Assembly: GCA_003427395.1 (NCBI GenBank)
Contig: BFEA01000007.1
Location: 1,492,212 to 1,531,832, forward strand
DNA length: 39,621 nt
Direction of reading: 5' to 3'
Origin: Chara braunii
Lineage: Eukaryota > Streptophyta > Charophyceae > Charales > Characeae
The notes below the pieces were generated by a model. That model did no database searches, had not been told where the DNA came from, and saw nothing but the letters and a program-made list of their open reading frames with translations. Below are positions 9,363 to 19,713 of the stretch, one piece after another (position 1 is the stretch's first letter; each line of letters starts with the position of its first letter). Position numbers and translations under genes: made by a program.

Positions 9363-10935
9363 TACAGATTCAGGGCCCGACCTTGGCGCTACGACCGGGC
9401 CTTCCCTTGGCCGACCAGCCTGAGGTTACGGCACGTATACGGGAAGGCCCGCGGCCGAACACTGAGCGAGGTACTGGTGGTTTAATTGATGTTGAGGTGG
9501 AAGAGAAGACCGTCCCACTTCTCCGGGCTGTTGAAGACCATACTGGCCAACTCGCAAAGGTGTTTGATGAACTTGATAAGTTGCGTGAGGATTTGATGGC
9601 GCAGCAGCACCGCGACCAATTGCAACAATTTGCTAACATGCAGCCGACCCAAAGTGTCCTTCCGTCTGCTTACTCTGCTTACCCAACGATGTCTTCTTCT
9701 TCTTCTTCTTCTTCTTCTTCTTCTTCTTCTTCTTCTTCTTTGCGTGTGGTCAACAACCTATGTGGATCTGCAGCAGGTCCAGACCCCGTTGTTGGTGTTG
9801 TTGTTGTTGCAGTGGCAGGTGGCAGTGCAGGGTATTCTAGAACTGGTGCAGCCTCGAATTTGGATCCAGCAATCGCTGGTCCTAGCTGCAGCTTTCCCTA
9901 CGTGGACAGGAAGGCGACACAAATTCCTTCTAAATATGACGGAAAGGACGACATTGAATCTTGGATCAGCTCTATGCGATCCTACTTTGATTTGCTGGGG
10001 ACACCCCTGGTTACTCAATCGTCGGTCTTAGGGATCAATATGGAACCCGCTCTAAGAGGCTTCTTAGAAGTCCAAGTTGTACAGTCAGGCTATAAAAGAA
10101 TAGACTTGAACAATTGGTTGAAGGCTACACCTATAACTGCACTTGAGGATCTATTGATCAAGCAATATGCTGATCCGCATGCTGCATCCAAGCTAGACTC
10201 AAGCTTGACAAGCTCAAGTACAACAAGTGGACCGGCACAATGCATAATCGGTAGTAGTATGTTAGTAAACTCTTTGCTACTCCTGATCTGGAGACGTTAG
10301 TAAACACTTTGATACTCCTGATTTGGAGATGACTGCACATTCTTGCTTGGATGTGATTAAAGGTACGGTTCCCTTTACTGTAACACATCGCCTGGGGCTC
10401 AGACTCATAGCATATACATATTGGTTGTCCCTCATGCGGGATTTAGTCAAGCTGGAGGCACAAGACCTCCAGGGTCGATCGGGTGGCAAAAAGACCACCA
10501 ATCGCAAACGGTTTTCGGGCAGCAACCGATTCGCAACGCACAATAAACTTGAGGCTGCAAAGGAGGCCTTTGCAGAGGACCCTTCTCTTGGTGACGATCA
10601 AGAGCAAAACGACGAGGCATTTTGCTCTTCATTAGCCCATGAGTCCGACTATGTAGATGATGATGAATCAATGAATGCCTTTAAGAAAATTGCCTTCAAA
10701 AGCAAGGGGCCGAAGAATGCAGTGAAGAACAACACTAACACCGTTTACCTTTCCAAGGAGCGAAGATTCCACCCCAACCGGAGGATCCTGCCACAAAACC
10801 GTGGGTAGATCTCCAGATTAGTGAAAGTGAGTGGAAACACAAGGTGAAGAACGGGGTTTGCCTGCATTGCACCAAACCAGGACACTCAGTCCAACATTGC
10901 TTCAGATTGCAGCAGGGAAACCAGCAAAAGGGGTT
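9363..10935 (+). pseudogene. Element A: gag
   Basis: A frame-2 open stretch to 10300 carries a charged N-terminal segment with heptad-like spacing (LLRAVEDHTGQLAKVFDELDKLREDL), a poly-serine run encoded by a (TCT)n microsatellite (about 9692-9740), and the start of a retrotransposon gag domain (IPSKYDGKDDIESWISSMRS). The gag domain then breaks into other frames after about 10180; the 3' part (10323-10808) is basic and acidic by turns. A CCHC zinc knuckle, C-X2-C-X4-H-X4-C, lies at 10859-10900 (CLHCTKPGHSVQHC). Gag packages the element RNA into particles. Several frameshifts make it a pseudogene; the true start is unclear because the frame is open through the microsatellites upstream. Confidence 0.75.
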
Positions 10936-11307
10936 AGATCAGCACACTCTACAGACGGAGGGGTTGAACATGTAAGTGCAGATGATTCACCGGATTTTTA
11001 TCCCACTCAACAAACCTCTCTTAAGACCCCATCTGATGTTGATTCCAAGGCTGAGAAATTGCACATCCTCTACAAGGAGCCTTGGGTGGAGTCGAAAGAA
11101 ATTGACTCTAATGCTCTCTTGTTGCGCTTGGCGCACATCAAACAAGAACGTGCGCAAGGGAAAATGAAGTTGATCTTCTTTAAACTTCGCATTAACGGCC
11201 GTTACATCCGTGTGCTGGCTGATTATGGCGCAACCGCCAACTACTCACCGCACGACATTCGTAAGGCACGCTTGGGAATGAAGCAAGTGACTTTGCAAAA
11301 TCTTTGA
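10936..11307 (+). pseudogene. Element A: aspartic protease fragment
   Basis: After the zinc knuckle, RINGRYIRVLADYGATANYS matches the N-terminal half of a retrotransposon protease. The active-site triplet reads D-Y-G instead of D-S-G, so the copy would be inactive. Homology stops at about 11307, where an unrelated block begins; the second half of protease, all of RT and all of RNase H are missing. Confidence 0.7.
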
Positions 11308-11609
11308 GGTCGTAAGCAGGATTTGTGTAAGAGAGTGACTTGAGATCCCATAAAATGTGAGAATAAAACTAAGCAAAATAAAGTTAACTCGGAAAATGCA
11401 GGAATTGAACTAACTCTCACAACTCCAGCACATGGCGAGCATCTAAAGCACTACCTATCAAAGTCACGACTCAGAACAAGTAGAGCTCATACTCAACCAC
11501 ATGCAAGTCCATACCACAATGAGTAAGTACTCTCACTAGTTCTCCATGTTGTTCATCATCTCTCAATTGAGTAAAACCCCAATACCCCAAGCATACATAT
11601 GGCATAAGA

Positions 11610-12303
11610 AGGTCAAGCCAAATCGAAGCCACGGTGCTTAACCTCTGCCTATGTATACAGAGGGCACTACTACTCTCTTCTTTAGGCAGTTAGCTAGACC
11701 AAACCGAAGCCACATTGTCTATCTGTGCCAAGTGTTTAATATTCAAATTTATAATAACTCTCTGAAGCTTTTAATCTTTTGAATACTAAGAGTGAGCCAA
11801 ATCGAAGCCACATTGCTCATTCTGCCTTAAAATACCTTTGTTATATTCTTAATTACATATTTCCTTTTCCTTTTGTGATAAGCTATAGTTAGACCAAATC
11901 GTCGGCCTATTCAATAATAAGAATATAATACTTATATATAGAAAATCATATTCTCAGGTTTCTCTTTATGAGAAAATCATATTCTCAGGTTTCTTTTTAT
12001 GTGCATGACTTCATACTAAGCCAAACTGAAGCCACATTGCTTAGTCCTTCATCCAAACCTCCCTCAGAGAACACAAGTAGTTGGATTTGACTGAAGCCAT
12101 ATTACCCAACTTTTAAACCCTTTCAACAGACAGATCACCACGAGGATAACAACCGGGCCTAACCGAAGCCACATTGCCAGACTGTTTATATAACAATCTT
12201 CTGGGGTATGACAATCAGACCTGACCAAAGCCACATTGTCTAACCGTCAAGGAAACAAACAATACGACAACCAAGCCTGACCGAAGCCACATTGTTTGGT
12301 TGT
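11610..12303. repeat. Array of hairpins with constant 17-nt loop
   Basis: Eight units have a loop of exactly 17 nt, consensus near CAAACCGAAGCCACATT. Loops: 11619-11635, 11700-11716, 11798-11814, 12022-12038, 12087-12103, 12159-12175, 12221-12237, 12277-12293. Each is flanked by arms that pair with each other but differ between units: AGGTCAAGC/GCTTAACCT, TAGAC/GTCTA, GAGTGAGC/GCTCATTC, ACTAAGC/GCTTAGT, AGTTGGAT/ACCCAACT, CGGGC/GCCAG, TCAGAC/GTCTAA, ACAACCAAGC/GTTTGGTTGT. A ninth, shortened unit lies near 11890-11909. Units are 56-128 bp apart (over 200 bp across the degenerate one). I do not recognise the element. Confidence 0.85.
11940..12001 (+). repeat. 31-bp direct tandem duplication
   Basis: GAAAATCATATTCTCAGGTT occurs at 11941 and 11972, and the rest of each 31-bp unit is the same apart from one base. 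It lies between two of the hairpin units. Confidence 0.9.
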
Positions 12304-12550
12304 AGAGGAAATAAAAATAAACAAAGGAGACCCAATCATTGCAAGCAAAACGACCTTCCTCCCACCTTCCCAGTTCACTCCCTTTAGAATCTGATTTCAG
12401 ATAGGTAAAGAAAAGGAAACCGAAGTTTGCGCATGCATTCCTTTAGTTTATTATGACTTAGTCCAGGAAAGTCAAACATGAAATTTGTAGGGGTGCATGC
12501 AGTATAATCAGATATCCATAGAGGGATTTACTCGTAAGGGTTTTAGAAGG

Positions 12551-12558
12551 GGTTTATA
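12551..12558 (-). promoter_or_regulatory. Possible minus-strand TATA box
   Basis: On the minus strand, CTCTATAAACCCC is a good plant TATA-box match. A transcript starting about 30 bp downstream (leftward) would run through the hairpin array at 12303-11610. There is no independent evidence of transcription. Confidence 0.35.
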
Positions 12559-13011
12559 GAGGGAGTCCAAGGGTTACCACTCAATTCCTTGCCTCCAGAA
12601 CTCCTCCCGAGTTTCGGCAGAGCTCTTGCAATCGGTGGGCAGACTCCCCACAGAGTCTTGATGTGGTCCTACGGGTTGCAATCCCGCCTGCCGCCTTCCT
12701 CTCGTAACCATAGACTAGACTTAGAGTAAGAAGGGAAAAAATAGTGATTCCAGACTCTTGAGATACAAGGAAGGGACAAACTCAATTCGCTAGAGAGAGC
12801 CTTGTTACCTTTATGCGCCTGAGGGCCCCGCAATGATGGCCAATAGCACAGTAGGATTGTCAAACCACGTCCAAAACGCGGTGTAAAATGATGCCCTGAC
12901 AACCCCTTAAGTTGCAGTGGTATCCTCTATTTGGCGAGCCCGACGACTCCCTCAAGTCGTGGCACTATTCCCTCTGACCGAACTGCCTCTATAAAGCCAA
13001 AACGAACTGCG

Positions 13012-13045
13012 TTCAAATAGAGCATACCCCTGTGCTCTATTTGAA
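13012..13045. other. Perfect 13-bp stem, 8-nt loop hairpin
   Basis: TTCAAATAGAGCA (13012-13024) and TGCTCTATTTGAA (13033-13045) are exact reverse complements around an 8-nt loop. It stands alone in non-coding DNA. Confidence 0.9.
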
Positions 13046-13514
13046 ATGTAGTCGGAATCCAGCAGAACGCAGCTAAGACTCTGCACACAACAACCGTTTT
13101 GCGACAGTCAGCTGCCGCAGTAGTATGTAATGTTAAAACATAGCTAACCGCAGTGATCGGGCATCGACAAAACGCCAGTGGGAAAATCACCGTCAACGCC
13201 GTGTTCAACAAGCATCATTAAGATTACGACAATAAGCGGTACATGTGCAATGAAATGACACAACTCGTGCAACACATAACATCACAGTCCCAAGGATGCC
13301 CAGCAATACGCACAACGGTGAACCATAATAGCAAGTGCCGCTGTTTGAATGTTATGGCAGGTCCAAACAATTGGTTACCCGAAATCGGAGCTTGGTTGTG
13401 CGTCAAACAAGCAACAACTATGAGCAGAACAACCCTGCTCACATTCTCAGCAAATCCAAGTAATGAAGCAACATACTCAAGCTTAACAAATGCAACATCC
13501 ATTGGTTGGCAGCA

Positions 13515-13840
13515 TCACCTCCAACGAAGTTGAAACCAACAACAACTATTTGCAGTCGATCTCCGAACAACACAACACTATCCCTATAGCAACAGAAGAC
13601 ATAATAACACAACATTTAGCCATGTCTCAACAAAATCTAGCAGACGTAGCACGTCCCAGTCATGGTCCCAATAGGCAAGGTGACGTCACCTCCAACGAAG
13701 TTGAAACCAACAACAACTATTTGCAGCCGATCCGAACAACACAACACTATCCCAATAGCAACAAAAGACATAATAACATAACATTTAGCCATGTCTCAAC
13801 AAAATCTAGCAGACGTAGCACGTCCCAGTCATGGTCCCAA
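13515..13840 (+). repeat. 171-bp tandem duplication
   Basis: 13515-13670 and 13686-13840 are near-identical, both starting TCACCTCCAACGAAGTTGAA and ending CGTCCCAGTCATGGTCCCAA. The open frame 13490-14050 running through it encodes Asn/Gln/Thr-rich repeats and resembles no known protein; I take it as non-coding. Confidence 0.9.
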
Positions 13841-14344
13841 CATGCAGCCCTCTCTTTACAGGCAGATCGCAATTGGTGGATGAGTGCTCTGCTATTTCAT
13901 AGGAAAGCACACGCCACCAAACCTCCTAGTGTTGCACCCGTTACTGGATGTATGAAGACGAATCTCCATCTAGGTGGCCAGATGTTCCTCTTTAGCAAAC
14001 ATAACCACCACGATAGGCTCGAATCCTCCGACCTCCGCGAGGAAGACTAGCACCTTGATAGCCCACACGAAAATCACGGGGAGTGGTAGCCATGGCCCGC
14101 TCTCCGCTACCCACCAAATGTACAATATGAGATTGAATCTTCCACTAACGGTCACAATGGCGATCACAATCACCACGTAGGTAGTCAGGAATACCGTCCG
14201 GTCGAAATGGCGACCGCGTTTGTGTATGCAGCAGCGAGGTCGTCACCCCGATGAAGTCTACCACTGAGACGGTCGCGTGGACCTTGTTGACAGGGCTCAC
14301 CTCATCAGTCACTAACTAAACTATGTGAGAATGAGGTTGGGTAC

Positions 14345-14480
14345 AGATTGCAACAGTAGACGAGCCCACATATGTGCAGTAAAACAAGGAGCTACACGTG
14401 TGTGCAGTCAAACCAACAAAACCCGATGGCAATGATCACAGGAGCTACACGTATGTGCAGCAAAACCAACAAAACCTGAT
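14345..14480 (+). repeat. Short tandem repeat, GAGCTACACGTRTGTGCAG units
   Basis: A motif of the form GAGC(T)ACACGTGTGTGCAG followed by AAAACCAACAAAACC occurs about three times (near 14357, 14390 and 14451), the first copy diverged. Confidence 0.6.
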
Positions 14481-14640
14481 GTAGATCTGCCACTGAAGGG
14501 ATCGGGTTGGTGTTCTCGATCAGCACGACCAACAACACTACGATGATCTCGACGATGATTAGTACGACGAACGAGCTTCGCCATAACAGGTAGGTAAGCC
14601 TACTTACCTTTCTCCTTCTCTCTTTTCCTTGTACGCTGGA

Positions 14641-14740
14641 CTCATGTTACCTCCATCGATAGAATGAGCAACATACCGGCCAACAGGTAAGTCCCCAACC
14701 CCGCGGGTGGACTCACACTACCTCCATCGATAGGATGAGC
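14641..14740 (+). repeat. Imperfect repeat of TACCTCCATCGATAG
   Basis: ACCTCCATCGATAGAATGAGC near 14650 recurs as ACCTCCATCGATAGGATGAGC near 14719, each preceded by a GGACTCA-type word: a two-unit repeat of about 70 bp. Confidence 0.55.
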
Positions 14741-15221
14741 GAAATCGGAATGAATCTTCTGGTAGCTCGTAGCCAAATACATCCTCCGCTGCTGAATGAG
14801 GGTGGTTGTGCCTGTGGCCAGCGTTCCTATTTTGGTCTCGTGTCTACGCGCTTAAGAACGATGACAACTGTGACGTAGACGACGAGCAAGGCAGCCATAA
14901 CGAACTAAGCTAAGATGGCAACCACCTTAACGATGGTCATGATGATTTTTGACAGGAAAGGTGATCATAATGAACATGACCGACGACTCGGTCGGAATTG
15001 CAGTGACAACGTCGAGGATAAACCGCCCTTCCACGACGCGATCTCAAGGACGAACACGATGCACAACGTGACCGTGATGGTCCCTTGCGCCACTACTCAC
15101 TCGACATGCAAAGGAGAAAGAAAGAACCTCCCTCTAGAATGTGGGGAGGTACATACACAGGCAGACCACGGAGCCCGGGCTTTCTCCAGGTAAGCGAAAA
15201 AGTAAGTACGAAAAGGTAGAA

Positions 15222-15250
15222 AATAATAATAATAATAATAATAATAATAA
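15222..15250 (+). repeat. (AAT)n microsatellite
   Basis: About nine AAT/ATA units precede an A-rich stretch. Confidence 0.9.
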
Positions 15251-16210
15251 AGAAAAAAGAAGGAAAATAATCTACCGCAAAGTCACGGAGAGATACATCT
15301 CTGTTTCATGACTCCCATTACATCTATGATCGTGGTTCTCGCACGCAACCTTGTTTTGTCGCGCAGTCCAAACTAAACTTCTAATCCAAATTCTGAATCC
15401 GTAGTTCGATTTGTGAGGCCTCAAAACCTCTGAATTGAATCTTAGTTCACTCGATTTCATGGAGAAATGGGCGATTGTGCACTTTTCTGTTGCGCCATAG
15501 TCATGTCTCCGACACCTCCTTGCAACTCGTTTTCCTCCTTGCTATCTTTCTACACTACCATCGTTAAAAGTAAAGCCGCCATCGTGCTCGCCCTGGCCCA
15601 AAATATCAAAATCCCCTCTTACTTCGCTTCAATTCGCTAAGTAACGGAGAAGATATGCATTTTTCCACTTCTTCACTCCCTTCCTGTGTCCGCCATCTTC
15701 GTCTCCGCTTTTGAATGTACCTAGTGTGGGTTTGCGCCTAGGTTCATTCAAACTTCTTGATCCCTTCGTGCTCCTCCGGCTTGCCTTCGTCATCCTCCTC
15801 CTCTTTTCATCCTCCGAGTCCTCGCCTTCGAGTCCTCGTTAGTGTCGAGCTGCGTGTTCTCCCAAACACCACAGAGGGTGTGGATTGACAGACAACAGGA
15901 CGGTGGTCAAGGAAGTCAAAATCCGCTAAGGAACGTGTAACAACTCATCTGCCAATTCAATCAGCCCCGAATACGGATGGCACTGAAGCGCCCGGCCTAA
16001 GCTCGGCCGTCACGACTCCAACCAACGAAAAAGAGGGGCGCTGAGGTCGCTGCGACGCCTGCAATGCGGGCCTAGGCGAAGCGGGTCCCAGGGCAGATCT
16101 TGGTGGTAGCAGCAAATCTTCAAATGAGAACTTTGAAGATCGAAGTGGAGGCGGGTTCCATGTGATCAGCCACTGCAATCTGCGGCCTCCGCCTTGGTGC
16201 GCCCGCCCCA

Positions 16211-16362
16211 CTGCGCCAAGGCACGACTCATCATCTTTCGGGTCCCAAGGGCATGCCCACACTGCGCCACGGCACGACTCATCATCTTTCGGGTCTCAAG
16301 GGCATGCCCACACTGCGCCAAGGCACGACTCGTCATCTTTCGGGTCCCAAGGGCATGCCCAC
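16211..16362 (+). repeat. Three 51-bp tandem repeats
   Basis: CTGCGCCAAGGCACGACTCA starts at 16211, with copies at 16262 and 16313 (period 51). Copies are almost identical. Because 51 is divisible by three, every frame stays open and shows a spurious 17-residue repeat (HDSSSFGSQGHAHTAPR). Confidence 0.93.
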
Positions 16363-16375
16363 ATTCAAACCTCGC

Positions 16376-17123
16376 ACAAACCAAACCGTCTCGGCAACTG
16401 CATCCTCTTCCTATTCTTGATGGCCTGGGTGAGTCTCTTTCCATCGACTTCATAGACATGGGAAAGAAGAGCAGGAACGGATATTGACAAGCAATAGTGA
16501 TCGTTGACCGCTCTTCAAAAATTATGAATTTGATCCCTGTACCACCTCACACCCCAACTAACCTTGTGATCGAGGAGTTTCACAATAAGTACATTCTGCA
16601 GTGTAGGCCCCTGAAGACTCTTGTGAGTGACCTGGACACTAGGTTCATAAGTGCAGATTGGAAGGACTTCACCTCCCAGATCTATGACATCAAACTCAAG
16701 ATGACGTCTGGTCGACATCCCAAAGCCAATGGACTGGCCAAGGAGATCAACCAGACTGTGATCCAACTACTCCGAGCTCTAATTGTGCCTGATCAGAACT
16801 CTTGGGATTAGGAATTGCAGATTGTGCAGGGATTGTACAACAACTCCATACACTCCTCCACCGGGATGACACCTAATCGGTTGCAGCTCGGGTTGCAAAT
16901 TCGCAATCCCCTATCCTATCTGTTTCCTGACCAGCCACCTGGCCAGCCAGGCTACAACGCTAAGTTTGACCGCTTGCTCAAAGTTGTTGTTGCAGCTATG
17001 GAAAGGCGACGCAGTGCCATGATTAAGCATGCTAACAAAAAGCACCAGCCTGAACCTTTCACAGTGGGAAGCTATGTCTGGGTCAAAATGTCTGAGTTTT
17101 CTGAAGAAGAAGGTGTATCATGA
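16376..17123 (+). pseudogene. Element A: integrase core and C-terminal part
   Basis: One reading frame (frame 3) interrupted by TGA (16485) and TAG (16809) encodes a gypsy integrase: LPILDGLGESLSIDFIDMGKKS with the first catalytic Asp, TLVSDLDTRFIS with the second, then SGRHPKANGLAKEINQ. The usual NGQTE.xN is altered, with Lys where the catalytic Glu is expected. YNNSIHSSTGMTPNRLQLG and FTVGSYVWVKMSEFSEE follow. Integrase inserts the cDNA into the host genome. The N-terminal HHCC zinc finger is missing because the block at 11308-16375 replaces it. Confidence 0.85.
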
Positions 17124-17600
17124 AATCTTCTTCCTCAGTATTACGGTCCGTGGAAGGTACTGAAACAGGTAGGGGAGGATTCATTCGGTCCTTCTTATAC
17201 GATCAACGTGCCTACTCATTTGTGCACGTACCCAGTCTTTCACGCATCGAAGTTGTTTCCGTATGTACCACCCGAAACTTTTCCGTATTGAGAATCGATG
17301 ATTCCTCGCGCAATCAATGGCGGTCACGAGATTGATAGAATTGTCGAGCACAGTGGAGTGGAAAAGGGAAAAACAGACAATACAAAGTCCATTTTATATA
17401 TCACCCGTTAAATGATTTTTATTGGATTGCTAAGAAAGACTTGCTGCAGAGTGCCCCGTGAGTCGTCAATGCATATGAACGACTGATTGCCTCCGAACAA
17501 CAAACTAAATACCCTGCTACCCTCACTCCGACGGAGCATACCCGATCTCTCTTTGCCATTTACGCTTATGATGCATTATGCAGGGACTCTGAGCGAGCTA
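17124..17600 (+). pseudogene. Element A: SH3-like/chromodomain-like pol tail
   Basis: In shifting frames the DNA encodes YYGPWKVLKQVGEDSFGPSY, VPTHLCTYPVFHASKLFPYV and GHEIDRIVEHSGVEKGK, which line up with the intact-looking tail of element B (30496-30813). This is the region after the integrase core that in chromoviruses targets integration to chromatin. Frameshifts and stops are frequent. A weaker open stretch (YWIAKKDLLQSAP) continues to the polypurine tract. Confidence 0.7.
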
Positions 17601-17624
17601 CTCGCGCGAAGGGACCTCGCTCTT

Positions 17625-17638
17625 GAGGGGGAGGGGGG
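17625..17638 (+). promoter_or_regulatory. Element A polypurine tract
   Basis: Fourteen purines, GAGGGGGAGGGGGG, directly abut the TG at the 3' LTR start. Plus-strand DNA synthesis of LTR retrotransposons is primed from such a tract. Confidence 0.88.
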
Positions 17639-18878
17639 TGTAATGACCCGCCATAACACAGAGTGAGAACACTGCTGATTTTCGAGTTCTGCCGATGGAA
17701 TGGATGCCTTGCTGAGATTCCCGCATTCTGCTGAGTTTTCTAAGTCTGTGTGTGCGTGCTTGGTGACCTGCGTGCCTGTCTGAGTGCTTGTCGGGATGAG
17801 TGCGTGTGTGACCCGCAAGGGTACTTGCTTGTTTGGGAGGCCCGGAGGGCCGGTACTTACCTGTGGCGGTGACATTGAGAGTTGCAGCAGGGAAAACACT
17901 CGAGTAGCAGGTAGGCCGGTACCGCACCCAGTAGAGTAGATGTGCCGGGTACTCGAGGCCGAGCAGAAGAAGACAAAGTTGGCATTTTTAGAGGCCCAGA
18001 ACGGTAGGCTAGGCCTAAGCGGGTACCAATCCATCCAGTCTGAGTCTAGGGCCTGTATGGGCAATATCAGTCTGCAATGATGTTTTCCTCTGAAAGGGAG
18101 GAGGTACCGGTTGCTTGGGAGGCCGAGCGGCCTGGAAGTCACCGTCCAGGAGACAGGCAGGCCACTATATCTTGAGAGCGGTGGCTGGAGGAGCGCTGGC
18201 TTCTACAGCGCTGCTGGGAGGAAGAAGCCTGGTGGAGCTCTACCGGTAGGAGGAGGAGGGAAAAGAGGACCAAGGAGGAGAGTGGTGAGGTACCTACCTG
18301 TCTATGGTGGACACCATCTTCATCACCTTGTTAGGCGCTGCATCTGGAAGGCCCCAGTTGGGGTAATGCCGGATCAAGGGAGCTCGGGACAGAGTCAGGC
18401 GTGGCGGCTGAATGGGCAGCGGCATAGATGCCTGGTGTTGACCTTGGACAAGAGGGCAGCGACATAGCTGCTTTGGGTTGTCCTTTGGGCAGGAGGGTAG
18501 AGCCCTCAGTACTCCGCCATAGCCTCGGCCTCCATGAAGAGGAAGAGGAAGGGTGGTCATGGCTATGGTGGACCCCATGTTGTGCCTGCAGTAGAAGAGG
18601 GATTCGGACATTGATTCTGGTTCAGCCATTCAACATTATTATTGCTATTTCTTGTTTGAATAAGAGGGGAGGAGACAAGGAGGAGGAGAGTGGTTGGCGA
18701 AGGAGAAGATTGTTATTGGCCTATGCTGGAGTACATCATCTTCTTCTTCTTTCTTTCTTTCGTCTTCTTTTTCTTCTTTCCCTCTCTCTTCTCTCAAGTT
18801 CATTCATTTCTTTTTGCAATTGGACGACATTGTACTTTCTGATGAATGTATACTTCGAAATTTGCCAGGATCGTAACA
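17639..18878 (+). mobile_element. Element A: complete 3' LTR (1240 bp)
   Basis: It begins TGTAATGACCC right after the polypurine tract and ends GATCGTAACA, so it has the TG...CA ends of an LTR. It aligns with the 5' LTR (5872-6799) over its last 840 bp and with the copy at 34296 over nearly its whole length. It carries TACTTACCTG at 17854, the diverged TACCTACCTG at 18291 and CCATAGC at 18517. No 5-bp target duplication could be tested because the 5' LTR start is missing. Confidence 0.9.
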
Positions 18879-19198
18879 ATATGAGTTTTTTTTTCGTACT
18901 TCTTTTTTCTTTGGCTCATCCTGTGAATACAGCGGGGGGTGTAACTGCCCGTTGGGAGGGCATAGTCTCACATGTGCCCCGGATTCTGCATGCAGCGTCT
19001 TTCACGTCCCCAGGGTTGGTCCCTTTTTTTTTCCGATGAGTACCAGAAAAGAAAACACAATGGCACCCGGGCCTGGCAGATTTCGGTGGGCAGTGAAATC
19101 CAGGTTTGGCAAAAACAGGCTCGGAGGTACTAGTGGTTTAACAGATTGCTAGGCCGTGTTGCTGACTGGGTTTTTCTTTTTTGTTTTGGCTTTTGCAG
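18879..19198 (+). other. Host intron end, with branch point and 3' splice site
   Basis: The 320 bp between element A and the AMT exon contain no coding match. The end is a textbook splice acceptor: a branch-point-like GCTGAC at about 19161, a T-rich tract from 19171, and TTTTGCAG ending at 19198. Confidence 0.8.
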
Positions 19199-19374
19199 CT
19201 TTGTGTCCAGCTTTATCATTTACCCAGTTGTTGTGCACATGATCTGGTCAACCTCTGGCCTCCTAAGTGTGTGGAACCGAAGTCGGGAGGACCGTATTCT
19301 TCAAACTTATGGTGTCCTCGACAACTCTGGCTCATTAGTGGTGCATGTGACAGGCGGATTGACATCCCTGATCG
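19199..19374 (+). CDS. AMT: Ammonium transporter (AMT) internal exon
   Basis: Reads (from 19200) FVSSFIIYPVVVHMIWSTSG, then YGVLDNSGSLVVHVTGGLTS and LIG. This is the middle of the AMT/MEP/Rh channel that moves ammonium across the plasma membrane. Compared with E. coli AmtB it keeps the pore Trp (HMIW, codon 19245-19247; W148), the structural Asp (VLDNSG, codon 19320-19322; D160) and the first of the twin pore histidines (VVHVT, codon 19344-19346; H168). Splice sites are TTTTGCAG before it and GTAAGT after it. It starts on the third base of a codon and ends one base into a codon, matching the next exon at 32141. No stop is present in this exon, so nothing marks it as dead. Confidence 0.88.
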
Positions 19375-19431
19375 GTAAGTGGGTGCTGGAGCTGGGCAAG
19401 GTGGTGTCATCGATGAGCAAAATTCTTTAGT

Positions 19432-19713
19432 GGGTGAATGGTTTGATCCGTGGTTGGGTGGCCACAAACCTTTTTAGAAGAAAATGCAGGGGAGACAACA
19501 TTGGCATGGATGACTGCTCCATACACAGTAGGGGAATGTATGCATGCAGTGGAGTCAAGCCTTGAGCAGATGTGGGTGAATGGTTTGATTCTCGGTTGGG
19601 TGGCCACAAACCTTTTTAGAAGAAAATGCAGGGGAGACAACATTGGCATGGATGACTGCTCCATACACAGTAGGGGAGTGTATGCATGCAGTGGAGTCAA
19701 GCCTTGAGCAGAG
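19432..19713 (+). repeat. 142-bp tandem duplication in AMT intron
   Basis: Two near-identical units start GGGTGAATGGTTTGAT at 19432 and 19574 and end GTCAAGCCTTGAGCAGA. They start only 57 bp after the 5' splice site. Confidence 0.95.

Larger units (their letters stand above)
11308..16375. other. 5 kb block replacing RT/RNase H of element A
   Basis: No transposon protein is recognisable between the broken protease and the integrase. The block contains the hairpin array (11610-12303), a possible minus-strand promoter (12551), a 13-bp perfect hairpin (13012), and several unrelated tandem repeats (11940, 13515, 14350, 14645, 16211). On the minus strand an LTR-like start TGTCAGGGCATC (12901 reading left) is preceded by TTAAGGGG, so the left part could be an LTR of a minus-strand element nested in A. 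No matching end, PBS or target duplication was found to confirm this. 14,900-16,200 looks like ordinary non-coding DNA. Confidence 0.5.

Noticed and set aside
11610-12303. CRISPR-like repeat array
   Set aside because: Repeats are short, diverged and irregularly spaced (56-128 bp or more), the flanking arms are part of the hairpins, and the setting is eukaryotic.
13490-14050. 186-residue open frame
   Set aside because: It runs through a 171-bp tandem duplication, matches no family and is rich in Asn/Gln/Thr from CAA/AAC-rich DNA.
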